64,000 bases of DNA from an uncultured Solobacterium sp. (GTDB lineage: Bacteria > Bacillota_I > Bacilli_A > Erysipelotrichales > Erysipelotrichaceae): positions 1-64,000 of the forward strand of contig URCJ01000002.1 in NCBI GenBank assembly GCA_900546285.1, written 5' to 3'. This document shows, piece by piece, positions 52,436 to 60,955 of this stretch. Numbering within the stretch: the first letter of the stretch is position 1; the number at the start of each line of letters is the position of its first letter. The notes below the pieces were generated by a model, which saw only the letters and a list, made by a program, of their open reading frames with translations, was not told the DNA's origin and made no database searches. Position numbers and translations under genes: made by a program.

Positions 52436-53344
52436 TTAAAACAACTCATCCTTCAATACTTCTTTAACACGATTATCACTTTCAATCTTCATCCTAATAA
52501 AGTTGATAGTGCACTTCCTATTCTTTCTAACAACCGTTAATAAATCTTCTTCAATGAAAGATTCATAAACACTAGACAAGGTCCTACCAATCAATTCATT
52601 TCTTCTAGCGTTAGGATAATCATTTAATACTTTGGCATATTCTTTTCTAATCAACATTTCTGTAATATATTCATTCGCAAACTTCTTCTCAAATTTTTCT
52701 TCATTCTTATTATCATGATTCTTAGTTCTTAATATTGTCTTTCTATTAAAGAATTCTTCAGACACAATCTTACCCCAAACCACATGGCCCCACTTATTCT
52801 TATAATTATAATTTTTCGCAATTACACCCTCAGGCGTTTTACCATCTGGCATCAAATAATGAGTCTTATTAATACAAGCGGCTACCTCATCAATACTTGG
52901 ATTCTCAAGTCTAGCAATCTCTGGTATATAAGTTAAACCATACTCTTCCAGTAAAGGAACATACTCATCATAAGAAAGATATCTTCCATAATCGCCATCC
53001 AACTCAAACACATCAAAAATATAAAACTTCTTCCATGCATCACTATCATAAGTTCTAATAGTATGAGGAACTAGATACTCTCCAAAAACATAATGATTAG
53101 GATGCTTAGTCAAATAATCCTTTATCTTCTCATCATTAACAATCATGGCCATAAAACCTGCATTATCATTTTCCAAAGATAATTCTCTTTTACGAGAACC
53201 TGCATGCAAATTACCATCATCACCTAACCAAACAACACTATTAGTGCCATCAATCTTAGGCTGTATTGTAACAGTTCCATTTAAGATTCCATCACACTCA
53301 TCTCTACCTAATTTCTCAATATGCTGATATGATTTGTATTCCAT
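52436..53344 (-). CDS. RNA ligase family protein (Rnl2-like)
   Basis: A 302-residue member of the RNA_ligase fold (PF09414). The lysine to be adenylylated is K30 in IQPKIDGTNS (motif I, KxDG). Motif III-like FGEYLV, motif IV EGVIAKNY and motif V VVWGKIVSEE follow. The C-terminal ~90 residues are helical and may bind RNA ends. These enzymes seal nicks in RNA; chromosomal forms are poorly studied. It is the first gene of a two-gene operon with the YhcG-like protein. AAGGAGAAG precedes the ATG. Confidence 0.85.
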   Translation of the reverse strand: MEYKSYQHIEKLGRDECDGILNGTVTIQPKIDGTNSVVWLGDDGNLHAGSRKRELSLENDNAGFMAMIVNDEKIKDYLTKHPNHYVFGEYLVPHTIRTYDSDAWKKFYIFDVFELDGDYGRYLSYDEYVPLLEEYGLTYIPEIARLENPSIDEVAACINKTHYLMPDGKTPEGVIAKNYNYKNKWGHVVWGKIVSEEFFNRKTILRTKNHDNKNEEKFEKKFANEYITEMLIRKEYAKVLNDYPNARRNELIGRTLSSVYESFIEEDLLTVVRKNRKCTINFIRMKIESDNRVKEVLKDELF

Positions 53345-53391
53345 TTTTACTTCTCCTTCTTCTTAAGTTACTTAAGTATACTAGAAGAGAC

Positions 53392-53420
53392 AAAAAAAAC
53401 AGGTCGCTTGTTAAGCGACC
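53392..53420 (-). terminator. Terminator of the TPR / macro-like operon
   Basis: Perfect 8-bp stem GGTCGCTT / AAGCGACC with a 3-nt loop (53402-53420), followed on the minus strand by TG and eight Ts. A textbook terminator. Confidence 0.9.
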
Positions 53421-53429
53421 CTAATTTAA

Positions 53430-54137
53430 CTAGAATATGATACAATGTTCCCCATATTTTTCTAACTGAATATCCAATTCAATAATGTCATATTTCTTAT
53501 TCTCAATAAAATAAGAAAACACAATATCCGTCTTATCACAAGGTGATAATGCATATCCAGCCCTTGCAAGCAGCTCCTTTGTCTGATCCATATTTAACTT
53601 AGCACCAACACACAAACGCAAGGCAGTATTCCTATTTGGATGATACATAGGATCGTTTTTAATCTTAGAAAAGACCTTCTTACTAAGCATAGCCCTCTTA
53701 TAGACTTCTGTATTAGTTAAACCATTTTGCCCTATAAGATACATCAAATATTCCGAGAAAGTATCCTTCAAATGAGCAAGCCTATCTTCTAGTTCTTTTG
53801 GTGTCTCTATACGATAATCAATTCTTGAATCCTCGATTTTAAAACCGTCTAAATAAGCATCTAAATCGTCATATTCAAATAAATTTTCACACAAAATAAA
53901 TACATCTAAGCCATCATTAAGCTCATCCAAGACAATCATCAAACCATCTTCCCTAGAAACCTCTGAATCACCAAAAGGAATCAAAGGAATCGCAAGACTA
54001 TTAACGTCTAAGCTTAAACAATCCTTATAAAATTTTCTTAATGTCGTTTCATCTTTACAAGACAAAATAGATGTAGCATCAACTACTACATCTACATTTA
54101 AATATTTGATATCGTTAGAAACAATCCTCAAACTCAT
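53430..54137 (-). CDS. Truncated macro-domain-like protein with C-terminal XRE-like domain
   Basis: 235 residues. The N-terminal ~85 residues follow the start and end of a macro domain: IVSNDIKYLNVDVVVDAT, then an AIPLIPFGD strand-loop and DVFILCENL. The central ADP-ribose-binding loop region is missing or very short. Residues ~125-235 form a domain often attached to macro domains in Firmicutes (FSEYLMYLIGQNGL, VYKRAMLSKKVFSKIKND, LLARAGYALS). Role unknown; ADP-ribose signalling is conjecture given the missing loop. It begins one base after the TPR gene and ends at a strong terminator. Confidence 0.65.
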   Translation of the reverse strand: MSLRIVSNDIKYLNVDVVVDATSILSCKDETTLRKFYKDCLSLDVNSLAIPLIPFGDSEVSREDGLMIVLDELNDGLDVFILCENLFEYDDLDAYLDGFKIEDSRIDYRIETPKELEDRLAHLKDTFSEYLMYLIGQNGLTNTEVYKRAMLSKKVFSKIKNDPMYHPNRNTALRLCVGAKLNMDQTKELLARAGYALSPCDKTDIVFSYFIENKKYDIIELDIQLEKYGEHCIIF

Positions 54138-54138
54138 A

Positions 54139-55074
54139 CTATGACAACTTCTTTTTGTTAGTCTTCTTCTTAGTTGGCTTCTTCTTTAAACATTCTTCCG
54201 CAAACATGAAGAACGTTGTCGTTGAACTATATAAGTATCGGTTAGAAACAAATTCCATAATCAATTCATCTATAGTCCATGGTTGATACATAGAGTCATC
54301 AAAATCAATAATTTTATCCATAATAGAAAGATCATTGATTGACTTTACAAACTTCTTAAAGCCTTTGTTCTCCTTATTTAGTTGTTTGATATATTCTTCA
54401 GCCTTTGCATAATCGCATTTCTTATAATAAATAATCGCAAGACTCAATAAAAATTGTGATTCCGTAAATCCATCATGACTATACTTTTCTGTTAACTCTA
54501 AAGCTTTCTCTTCCTCTTCAAAATAAGCATACAATTGAATCAAATGATGTCTAGCCCCCATATTATCATTTTCATTCAAACGTATAATTTCTTCAGCTAT
54601 TGATACTGCCTTTCTTAACATATTGCACTGGATATAATCTGCCAATAATGAATAATAAAGTCTAATAATAGGTCTTGTTTTAAAAACCATATAGAACTCA
54701 CCAACTGAATTCTCATATTCATCTTTATACTTAAGTTTTACTTCCTCTATCTTCTGACTTAACTTTTCAATCTCTTCCTCAAAAGTATTAGAACTAACCT
54801 CTAACAGCCTAACCTGTGCATCAAGATTATCAGGCTCTAATTCTAATGCCTTATTCAAAAAATCTATTGCCTCACCCCTAGAATCAGTTGTCTCGGCCAT
54901 CTCTAGATAATCATCAACAGTTGGCTCATCATCATCGTCATGCAACTTACTATTATATTCATTCATAAACTTCATCAAAAGTTCATTCATCTCTTTTTCA
55001 CCCTCATCACCAGTCGCATGCTTATTTAAATATTCTATAGCAGCCTTCATTGCCTTTTCGGTTTGTCTACTCAT
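54139..55074 (-). CDS. TPR-repeat protein with basic tail
   Basis: A 311-residue helical protein. Tetratricopeptide-like repeats are seen at ~75-105 (AIDFLNKALELEPDN), ~160-195 (AVSIAEEIIRLNEND) and ~205-235, with an acidic N-terminal part (HDDDDEPT). The tail ends in a Lys-rich run (KKKPTKKKTNKKKLS). No catalytic motif. It is probably a scaffold or binding partner for the macro-like protein translated directly after it. GAGG lies 11 nt before the ATG. It diverges from the EEP gene, 55 bp away. Confidence 0.7.
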   Translation of the reverse strand: MSRQTEKAMKAAIEYLNKHATGDEGEKEMNELLMKFMNEYNSKLHDDDDEPTVDDYLEMAETTDSRGEAIDFLNKALELEPDNLDAQVRLLEVSSNTFEEEIEKLSQKIEEVKLKYKDEYENSVGEFYMVFKTRPIIRLYYSLLADYIQCNMLRKAVSIAEEIIRLNENDNMGARHHLIQLYAYFEEEEKALELTEKYSHDGFTESQFLLSLAIIYYKKCDYAKAEEYIKQLNKENKGFKKFVKSINDLSIMDKIIDFDDSMYQPWTIDELIMEFVSNRYLYSSTTTFFMFAEECLKKKPTKKKTNKKKLS

Positions 55075-55129
55075 TATTTATATACCTCTTTACACAAAGT
55101 ATACTATATAGGCATATAATAATAAAGCT

Positions 55130-55891
55130 ATGAATTCTTTTAAAATTATGAGCCTAAACCTATTAACAAGTGGAGCTAACATACCAGGTAATCCACCCTT
55201 TAATATTAGAATAAAAGCCATTAGTTCCATGTTAGAGGAATACACACCAGACATAATCGGTGTACAAGAACTAACTGATTCAATGTTTCCTTATCTTAAA
55301 GATATTTTAAATAAATACTCTATCTTTGGAGAATCAAGGCATTCTCTTTTAAGTGATGAATATTCTTCAATTCTTTTCAACAAAGATAAATACGAACTAC
55401 TAGACGGTAAGACCCTATGGCTATCTAATACAACAACTAAGAAAGGATCTAAATATCTTCTTTCCCAATTCCCTCGTATTGTCACTTATGTTTATTTAAA
55501 AGACAAAGAAACCAACAAAACATTCACGGTATTCAATACTCACTTAGACGCTAACTTCCCATTTATTAGAACCAAACAAGCAATTATTCTTTCAAAGATA
55601 ATTCATAAGTACCAACAAGGTGACTTTACCCTGCTATGTGGTGACTTTAACTGCACTAGGTTGTCACCTGCCCTACGTCTTTTAAACAAAAGATTAAAAG
55701 ACCTATCGTATGATGAAATGGGATCAACTCTTAGAGGCAATGTTGGTTCCTTCTTATATAAACACCTTCCAATAGATCATATCTTTATATCAGATAATCT
55801 ATCTATTGATGAAGTTAATAAGATTACATCTTCTTATAACACGATATATCCAACTGATCATTATCCTATTATTGCCAATGTCTATTATTAG
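55130..55891 (+). CDS. Endonuclease/exonuclease/phosphatase-family protein
   Basis: A 253-residue EEP-fold metal-dependent phosphodiesterase. It has the metal Glu in IIGVQEL, NTHLDANF, GDFNCT, the PIDHIF strand and the terminal TDHYP with its catalytic His. No signal peptide is seen, so it is cytoplasmic. Substrate may be nucleic acid, an inositol phosphate or a lipid head group. TATAAT ends only 9 nt before the ATG without a clear ribosome site. It ends in a perfect 12-bp terminator. Confidence 0.88.
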   Translation: MNSFKIMSLNLLTSGANIPGNPPFNIRIKAISSMLEEYTPDIIGVQELTDSMFPYLKDILNKYSIFGESRHSLLSDEYSSILFNKDKYELLDGKTLWLSNTTTKKGSKYLLSQFPRIVTYVYLKDKETNKTFTVFNTHLDANFPFIRTKQAIILSKIIHKYQQGDFTLLCGDFNCTRLSPALRLLNKRLKDLSYDEMGSTLRGNVGSFLYKHLPIDHIFISDNLSIDEVNKITSSYNTIYPTDHYPIIANVYY

Positions 55892-55927
55892 TGTTCTCAT
55901 TTCAGAACAAACTATCAAAAATTACAT

Positions 55928-55958
55928 AAAGTGTTCTCATTTGAGAACACTTTTTATC
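55928..55958 (+). terminator. Terminator of the EEP gene
   Basis: Perfect 12-bp stem AAAGTGTTCTCA / TGAGAACACTTT with a 2-nt top (55928-55953) and TTTTT. A weaker copy of the same sequence (GTGTTCTCATTTCAGAACA) lies about 40 bp upstream, right after the stop codon. Confidence 0.85.
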
Positions 55959-56047
55959 ATTGAAAAGTCCATACAAGTTAGTTATAATGTAATGATTTAG
56001 TTTAGCATTAAACTATCTGGTAGGTATGGGCTTAGGAGGAATATTTT

Positions 56048-56722
56048 ATGTATCATTATTTGTCTGACTCAGCTTTTAAAAATGCGCTTAAAAAAGAAGG
56101 ATCAAAATTAAGCCAAGAATTATGCCATCAATTGAAAATCGACCACAGGATAGGTTCTAGAGCACAACTAATAGGTAGTGCTAAACGAAACATGATTACC
56201 CAAAATGAAAATGAACCAGTTGATTTAGATTATAATCTAATTATTGTTAAAACACCTATCAAAGATGGCAAAGAACTTAAAAACGCCATTATGAAATCAT
56301 TTAATAAAGTATTAAAAAGGAACGGTTATGATGATTGCCAAGACTCAACATCGGCTATTTCAACCAAGTATTATAGTTTCAAAAAAGGAAATCAAACCAA
56401 ATATAAATTTGATATCGGAATCGTAAAGGAAGATGAAAAAGGTGAATGGAAAAGGTTAATTCACAACAAAACCGGCAATATTCAAACTGATACATGGTTT
56501 TGGAATCAAACATCAGTATTTAAAGATTTAAAAAAGAAAGAGGCTTTTATCAAATCAGAAGGAAAATGGACCCTTCTCAAAGAGAGATATCTTAAATATA
56601 AGAATTATAATCTTAGATTCAATAACAATGACCTATATTCATTCACTTGTTATGAAAGAGCTGTAAATGATGTTTATAATCAACTGCAATTATCATCTTT
56701 AGTTAATCACAGTAGAGTTTAA
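56048..56722 (+). CDS. Solitary Pol-beta-fold nucleotidyltransferase
   Basis: A 224-residue nucleotidyltransferase-like protein. The GS motif is LIGSAKRNM (G43-S44). The metal pair is D59/D61 in VDLDYNLII, and the third acidic residue is D122 in YKFDIGIV. The arrangement recalls CD-NTase and CCA-adding folds, but no effector gene of a CBASS system is adjacent. Its product is unknown. The leader (55990-56047) holds a perfect TAGTTTA-GCAT-TAAACTA hairpin and a strong AGGAGG site. It may be a one-gene signalling or tRNA-related enzyme. Confidence 0.65.
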   Translation: MYHYLSDSAFKNALKKEGSKLSQELCHQLKIDHRIGSRAQLIGSAKRNMITQNENEPVDLDYNLIIVKTPIKDGKELKNAIMKSFNKVLKRNGYDDCQDSTSAISTKYYSFKKGNQTKYKFDIGIVKEDEKGEWKRLIHNKTGNIQTDTWFWNQTSVFKDLKKKEAFIKSEGKWTLLKERYLKYKNYNLRFNNNDLYSFTCYERAVNDVYNQLQLSSLVNHSRV

Positions 56723-56767
56723 AAACTTTAAATACATATCTATTTTTTTATTGGATAGTCACTTAAT

Positions 56768-56928
56768 ATTTCCCTATTTCGCTTATCAAATATCATCCCA
56801 TAAGCGAAATGAGGAAATTTATTTAACTAGACATTTAAAAACACGATATCTCACATCAATACGAAACACCGTGTTTTTACTTTGTCCTAAAAAATCAAAT
56901 GAGTACTTGGGGAATTCTAAAGGACAAA
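56768..56928. repeat. Three successive inverted repeats between the nucleotidyltransferase and GH4 genes
   Basis: First, ATTTCC-x2-ATTTCGCTTAT with ATAAGCGAAAT-x2-GGAAAT (56768-56818), 17 of 19 pairs. Second, AAAAACACG / CGTGTTTTT (56837-56878). Third, TTTGTCCT / AGGACAAA (56881-56928), next to the GH4 stop. The second and third look like terminators for the two converging genes. The first is longer and has no T run. Confidence 0.6.
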
Positions 56929-56930
56929 CA

Positions 56931-58292
56931 CTACTTTAATTCAGGCCAGAAACCCTTATTAGCCTCAATCATATCATCTAAGATAGCTTTCGCAACAGTC
57001 ATGCTAGGTACAGTCTTATTCAAAGTAAATGCTTGTAACACCTTCTCATAAGAACCTTCAATACAACCTTCAACCAATAGCTTTTCACTATTTAATTGTT
57101 GCATCATCAAACCTTGTTGGAACAATGGAATAGGCTTTTGAGAAATTACTTCAGGTCCATCCTTACCAATATAAGCAGGAACCTCAACCATTGCATCATA
57201 TGGCATATTAGGCAAAGCACCCTTATTCTCAACAATTACCAAGAAACGAGCCTTTGTATCATTCTTAAGCGCAATAGCCAAATCAGCAATCCAATCACCA
57301 TGACTACCTGCATAGAACACCTTCTCATCAATCTCACCAGTTTTTAAGTAATGATCAATGCCATCAAACAAGTTCTTCTCACGAGTTTCCATTACCTCAT
57401 TAGCACGAGTATGTTCAACATTTGAATGCTCAACAAATTCCTTAGCTTGTAAATAATAGTTCAAATAAGTATTAGGAATATATTCTGGGAAGTTTTCAAG
57501 AATCTCATAAACGCCCTTCCATACATAATACCAACTGCCCTTAGCATGACGATTAGTATTATTGCTAGAGCTTGTTAAACTTTCCTTACCCTTCAAATAA
57601 GAAGCAGGTAACAAGATCTCATGTTCCTTAATATAAGCCTTCAAAGGTTCCATGATACTTTCGCCCTTATATTCGATATTAGTAAACCAACCAAAATGAT
57701 TTAAACCGAAGTAATCATAAACAATATTCTTCTTATCCTTAATCTCCAATGCAGCAGCAACTAAATCAATAATAGCGATAGGCATATCACAAATATTGAT
57801 AATACGTGCATTAGGTCTTAACTTATTACAAGCCTCAGAAACAATAGAAGCAGGATTAGAATAATTAAGAATCCAATAATCCTTCTTAGCATACTTTTCA
57901 ACATCATCAATCAACTCAATCATAGGGAAGATTGTACGCATACCATATGCCAAGCCGCCACAACCACAAGTCTCTTGGCCAACACAACCATGCTTCAAAG
58001 GAATCTTCTCATCACTCTCTCTCATTGCATACAAACCAACACGCATTTGAGCAAACACAAATGATGCATCGCTATAAGCTTCCTTCTTATCATTAGTAAC
58101 TGTTAACTTAATACCTGAATGTAACTCTTCATCCAAGATCCACTTAACTACAACAGCAACCTTATCTTGTCTTTCCTTGTTGATATCGTATAAACGAATC
58201 TCATCAACACCTAATTCATCCTTACGTAACGCAATAGACTTAACAATACCTGGAGTGAAAGTGCTTCCTCCACCTGCAATCGCAATAATCAT
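56931..58292 (-). CDS. GH4 phospho-glycosidase (second copy)
   Basis: A 453-residue NAD- and metal-dependent GH4 enzyme. It shows IAIAGGGSTFTPGIV, GQETCGCGGLAYG, NICDMPIAIID and FGLNHFGWFTN. Like the first copy it has CDMP, the signature linked with 6-phospho-alpha-glucosidases such as GlvA/MalH. It lies downstream of a glucose-family PTS IICB and a LicT-type antiterminator, so it should hydrolyse the phospho-sugar that PTS delivers. AAGGAGG lies 9 nt before the ATG. Confidence 0.92.
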   Translation of the reverse strand: MIIAIAGGGSTFTPGIVKSIALRKDELGVDEIRLYDINKERQDKVAVVVKWILDEELHSGIKLTVTNDKKEAYSDASFVFAQMRVGLYAMRESDEKIPLKHGCVGQETCGCGGLAYGMRTIFPMIELIDDVEKYAKKDYWILNYSNPASIVSEACNKLRPNARIINICDMPIAIIDLVAAALEIKDKKNIVYDYFGLNHFGWFTNIEYKGESIMEPLKAYIKEHEILLPASYLKGKESLTSSSNNTNRHAKGSWYYVWKGVYEILENFPEYIPNTYLNYYLQAKEFVEHSNVEHTRANEVMETREKNLFDGIDHYLKTGEIDEKVFYAGSHGDWIADLAIALKNDTKARFLVIVENKGALPNMPYDAMVEVPAYIGKDGPEVISQKPIPLFQQGLMMQQLNSEKLLVEGCIEGSYEKVLQAFTLNKTVPSMTVAKAILDDMIEANKGFWPELK

Positions 58293-58311
58293 ATATCTAG
58301 ACCTCCTTATT

Positions 58312-59862
58312 TTATTTATTCAACGTTGCATCAACAGCTTTTCTAACTTGTGGAACCTCGATACCGAAGATAATTTGAATATCATTGTTCTTCTTAACAA
58401 TTCCACTATTCTTAACCTTATTAATAACCGCATCATTAACCAAGCTTGCATCCTTAACCTTAACTCTTAAACGAGTGAAACAGTTATCAACATTTTCAAT
58501 ATTTTCTCTACCACCTAAACCTTCAATGATAGCTTCAGCAACACCATCGTTAGATGTATTAACAGCCTTAACAGTTGCTTCACCACCTTCAACAACAACA
58601 GCATCCTCTCTACCAGGTGTCTTTAAATTAAACTTCTTGATAATGAACACAAACACTACAAAGTAAACAACAATTTCAGCTAAAGCTAATAAATACATCT
58701 TTGGCCAAGCAGTTCTTTCAACACCAGCAGACAAGTTCATTAAGAAACTATTAATTAAGCCTGTAGTCATAGAATGAATATTGAACACTTTTAATAAAGC
58801 AACAAATGTACCCGCAATAATTGAATGAACTAAGAACAAGCCAGGTGCAATAAACGCAAACATGAAATCAATTGGCTCAGTAATACCACTTAATGTAGCA
58901 GTCAACACAAGCGGAATTAAGATATTCTTAGTAGTCTTCTTATTCTCAGGCTTAGCTGTGTAATAGAAAGCAGCACAGATACCAATATAACCAAATGTCT
59001 TAGCCAAACCTGTTCCCATATAATAGATTGAATCAGAGAAAGGAACACCCATTTGTAACTCAGTTAATAGAATTGGATAAGCACCAACGATTGTCTTATC
59101 ACCTAAAGCTAAAGTACCACCTAAATCACCAAATTGGAAAGGTGCATATACTAAGTGATGTAAACCTGTAGGAATTAGTAAACGTTCTAACATACCATAT
59201 AGGAATAAACCAAAGGCACCACTACTAGCAATCACATTAGTTAATGCAGAGATACCATGTTGAACAACTGGCCATACATAACATGTAGCCACACCCATAA
59301 CGATTGAAACGCCAACCATACAAGTGAAAGAGAAACGAGTTCCTGAATACATGCTCCAATATCCCTTAAATGATGCATCACATGTCTTGTTAAACACATA
59401 ACCTGTTAAGCAACCAAGAATGATACCTGAGAATACACCCATATCTGTTACTTGGAAACCTAATACTGTAGATTGACCTGTACCATATAGACCTAACATC
59501 GGATTAGCTTCAGCAAGTAAACCATTTGTAGACAATGTTGTATTATTAGCTACTAGGAACATGAAATAAGCCATTAGACCTACCATTGCAGCTTGATGCT
59601 TATCTTTCTTAGCTAAAGCAGCACCAATACCTACTGCAAACACAAGGCCTAGGTTATTAATAATAACCATGATACATTGGTACAACAAGTTACCAACAAG
59701 TTGAATAGGACCCCATCCTAAGAAAGGTAATAAACCTACAACCGCATTGTTAGTAACAAGCACACCAACAACAAGAATCATACCTGCCACTGAAATATAG
59801 CTTAGCGGCTGTACCATCGCCTTAGAAAACTTCTCTAAAGCACTCATAATTTTTTCTTTCAC
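58312..59862 (-). CDS. PTS glucose/glucoside family EIICB
   Basis: 516 residues. The EIIC part (~1-420) has about ten membrane segments and GITEPIDFMFAFIAP, the substrate-site G-I-T-E-P. The EIIB part (~440-516) has the phosphorylated Cys in DNCFTRLRVKV. No EIIA domain is attached, so EIIA must be supplied in trans. The start is GTG (59862), supported by AAGGAGG 8 nt upstream; the first in-frame ATG is too far. Expression depends on the RAT/terminator switch in its leader. Confidence 0.93.
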   Translation of the reverse strand: MKEKIMSALEKFSKAMVQPLSYISVAGMILVVGVLVTNNAVVGLLPFLGWGPIQLVGNLLYQCIMVIINNLGLVFAVGIGAALAKKDKHQAAMVGLMAYFMFLVANNTTLSTNGLLAEANPMLGLYGTGQSTVLGFQVTDMGVFSGIILGCLTGYVFNKTCDASFKGYWSMYSGTRFSFTCMVGVSIVMGVATCYVWPVVQHGISALTNVIASSGAFGLFLYGMLERLLIPTGLHHLVYAPFQFGDLGGTLALGDKTIVGAYPILLTELQMGVPFSDSIYYMGTGLAKTFGYIGICAAFYYTAKPENKKTTKNILIPLVLTATLSGITEPIDFMFAFIAPGLFLVHSIIAGTFVALLKVFNIHSMTTGLINSFLMNLSAGVERTAWPKMYLLALAEIVVYFVVFVFIIKKFNLKTPGREDAVVVEGGEATVKAVNTSNDGVAEAIIEGLGGRENIENVDNCFTRLRVKVKDASLVNDAVINKVKNSGIVKKNNDIQIIFGIEVPQVRKAVDATLNK

Positions 59863-59884
59863 TTTTTCTTCCTCCTTCTTAGTG

Positions 59885-59959
59885 AAATAAAAATAGGCAA
59901 GACTAATAAATACTAAAAACTAGTATCTAATGGTCTTGCCTACTTAAAGTAACAATCCT
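59885..59959 (-). promoter_or_regulatory. RAT site and terminator before the PTS EIICB gene
   Basis: On the minus strand a 28-nt ribonucleic antiterminator (59932-59959, beginning AGGATTGTTACTTTAAG) overlaps the left arm of a terminator (59894-59942, TAGGCAAGAC / GTCTTGCCTA) followed by TTTTTATTT. Binding of the LicT-type protein to RAT would block the terminator. Confidence 0.92.
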
Positions 59960-59970
59960 AATATAAATTT

Positions 59971-60795
59971 TTAATGCAGAAATCTTAACAAGTGAACCAA
60001 CAAGTACACCTTCTCCTGCTTAGACAACTTATATCCAAACTTATCTTGAATATAATCATCTATTTTCTCAATGCACGATTTACACTCTGATTTTTTACTA
60101 ATCAACAAATCATACATATCATCTAGCTCAACTATATTCTCATTTTCATGATAGATAACACGATTAGCCAAGAACTTTAAATGTGTCATCAACCTAGTTG
60201 TATCTAGATTCTCTTTATCAAAGGTAATATTAAACTGTCCTTTAATAATATCCAATATCCCTCTAATAAATATAAGCGTATCAGAAATATCTTGAGTAGA
60301 AGCCTTAGTTGAAGAGTTAATAATATGAAGAGCTATAAGTCCAGCCTCATCCTTAGGCAAACGTACCTTTAACATCTCCTCAATCCTATCAAGAGCCCAT
60401 AATCCGATTTGATATTCCTTACGATATAAGTAAGAAATCTCTGAATTTAAGAAATTACTCAAACTAGCATCCTTATAATATCTCTCAACCGCAAAATAGA
60501 TATGATCGGCTAGTGCTATTAGAATTTGATTATCTAAAGAAACATTCAATTCTCTTGTAGCCTTTTGCGCAATCATCTCAGCAATTTGGAAATACTCAAT
60601 AGGAACATCATCTAATAGTTCTTCGAATTTACTTAACTGATCATCTTTAATAAAAAATATCTTCTCTATCTTTGCCTCATCAATTAGATCCCCTGGCTTT
60701 TTACCAAAACCAACACCAGATCCTTGAACAATAGCCTCTTTATCATCAGTTCTCGTCGCTACAACATTATTGTTGTATACTCGAATGACCCTCAT
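59971..60795 (-). CDS. LicT/BglG-family transcription antiterminator
   Basis: 274 residues. A CAT RNA-binding domain occupies 1-~58 (VYNNNVVATR, GSGVGFGKKPGD). PRD1 and PRD2 follow, with conserved histidines in LADHIYFAVER, IALHIINS, THLKFLANRVIYH and VHLLRFL. PTS-driven phosphorylation of the PRDs sets activity according to substrate and HPr state. Two RAT/terminator elements flank the gene, so it controls itself and the EIICB-GH4 genes downstream. AAAGGGG precedes the ATG. Confidence 0.95.
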   Translation of the reverse strand: MRVIRVYNNNVVATRTDDKEAIVQGSGVGFGKKPGDLIDEAKIEKIFFIKDDQLSKFEELLDDVPIEYFQIAEMIAQKATRELNVSLDNQILIALADHIYFAVERYYKDASLSNFLNSEISYLYRKEYQIGLWALDRIEEMLKVRLPKDEAGLIALHIINSSTKASTQDISDTLIFIRGILDIIKGQFNITFDKENLDTTRLMTHLKFLANRVIYHENENIVELDDMYDLLISKKSECKSCIEKIDDYIQDKFGYKLSKQEKVYLLVHLLRFLH

Positions 60796-60814
60796 CGATA
60801 TCCCCTTTCTTTGT

Positions 60815-60881
60815 TTAAAAAAGACCTACCAAAAAACAAGTGTCTATTGGGTAGGTCTTGCCTAATTAAAGTAACAATCCT
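60815..60881 (-). promoter_or_regulatory. RAT site and terminator before the antiterminator gene
   Basis: A second 28-nt RAT (60854-60881, AGGATTGTTACTTTAATTAG start) differs from the first at one base. It overlaps a terminator with a perfect 10-bp stem AAGACCTACC / GGTAGGTCTT (60821-60859) and a T run. It makes the operon autocontrolled. Confidence 0.92.
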
Positions 60882-60906
60882 ATTTGATAATCTGCTTACG
60901 ATTTAA

Positions 60907-60943
60907 ATTATAACAATTCCCAAACAAATGTCAACGCTTTCTT
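60907..60943 (-). promoter_or_regulatory. Strong promoter of the second sugar operon with cre-like site
   Basis: TTGACA (60929-60934), 16-nt spacer, extended -10 TGT-TATAAT (60907-60912). AAGAAAGCGTTGACA (60929-60943) matches the CcpA cre consensus with one mismatch and overlaps the -35. Catabolite repression plus antitermination is the expected control. Confidence 0.75.
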
Positions 60944-60955
60944 TTTAGAAAATTT

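Noticed and set aside
55980..56047. Leader of the nucleotidyltransferase gene considered as a preQ1 or other riboswitch
   Set aside because: Only one short hairpin and a ribosome site; no known aptamer core was recognised.
56751..56939. 62-codon plus-strand frame between the nucleotidyltransferase and GH4 genes
   Set aside because: It runs through inverted repeats, has no ribosome site, and no protein-like sequence.
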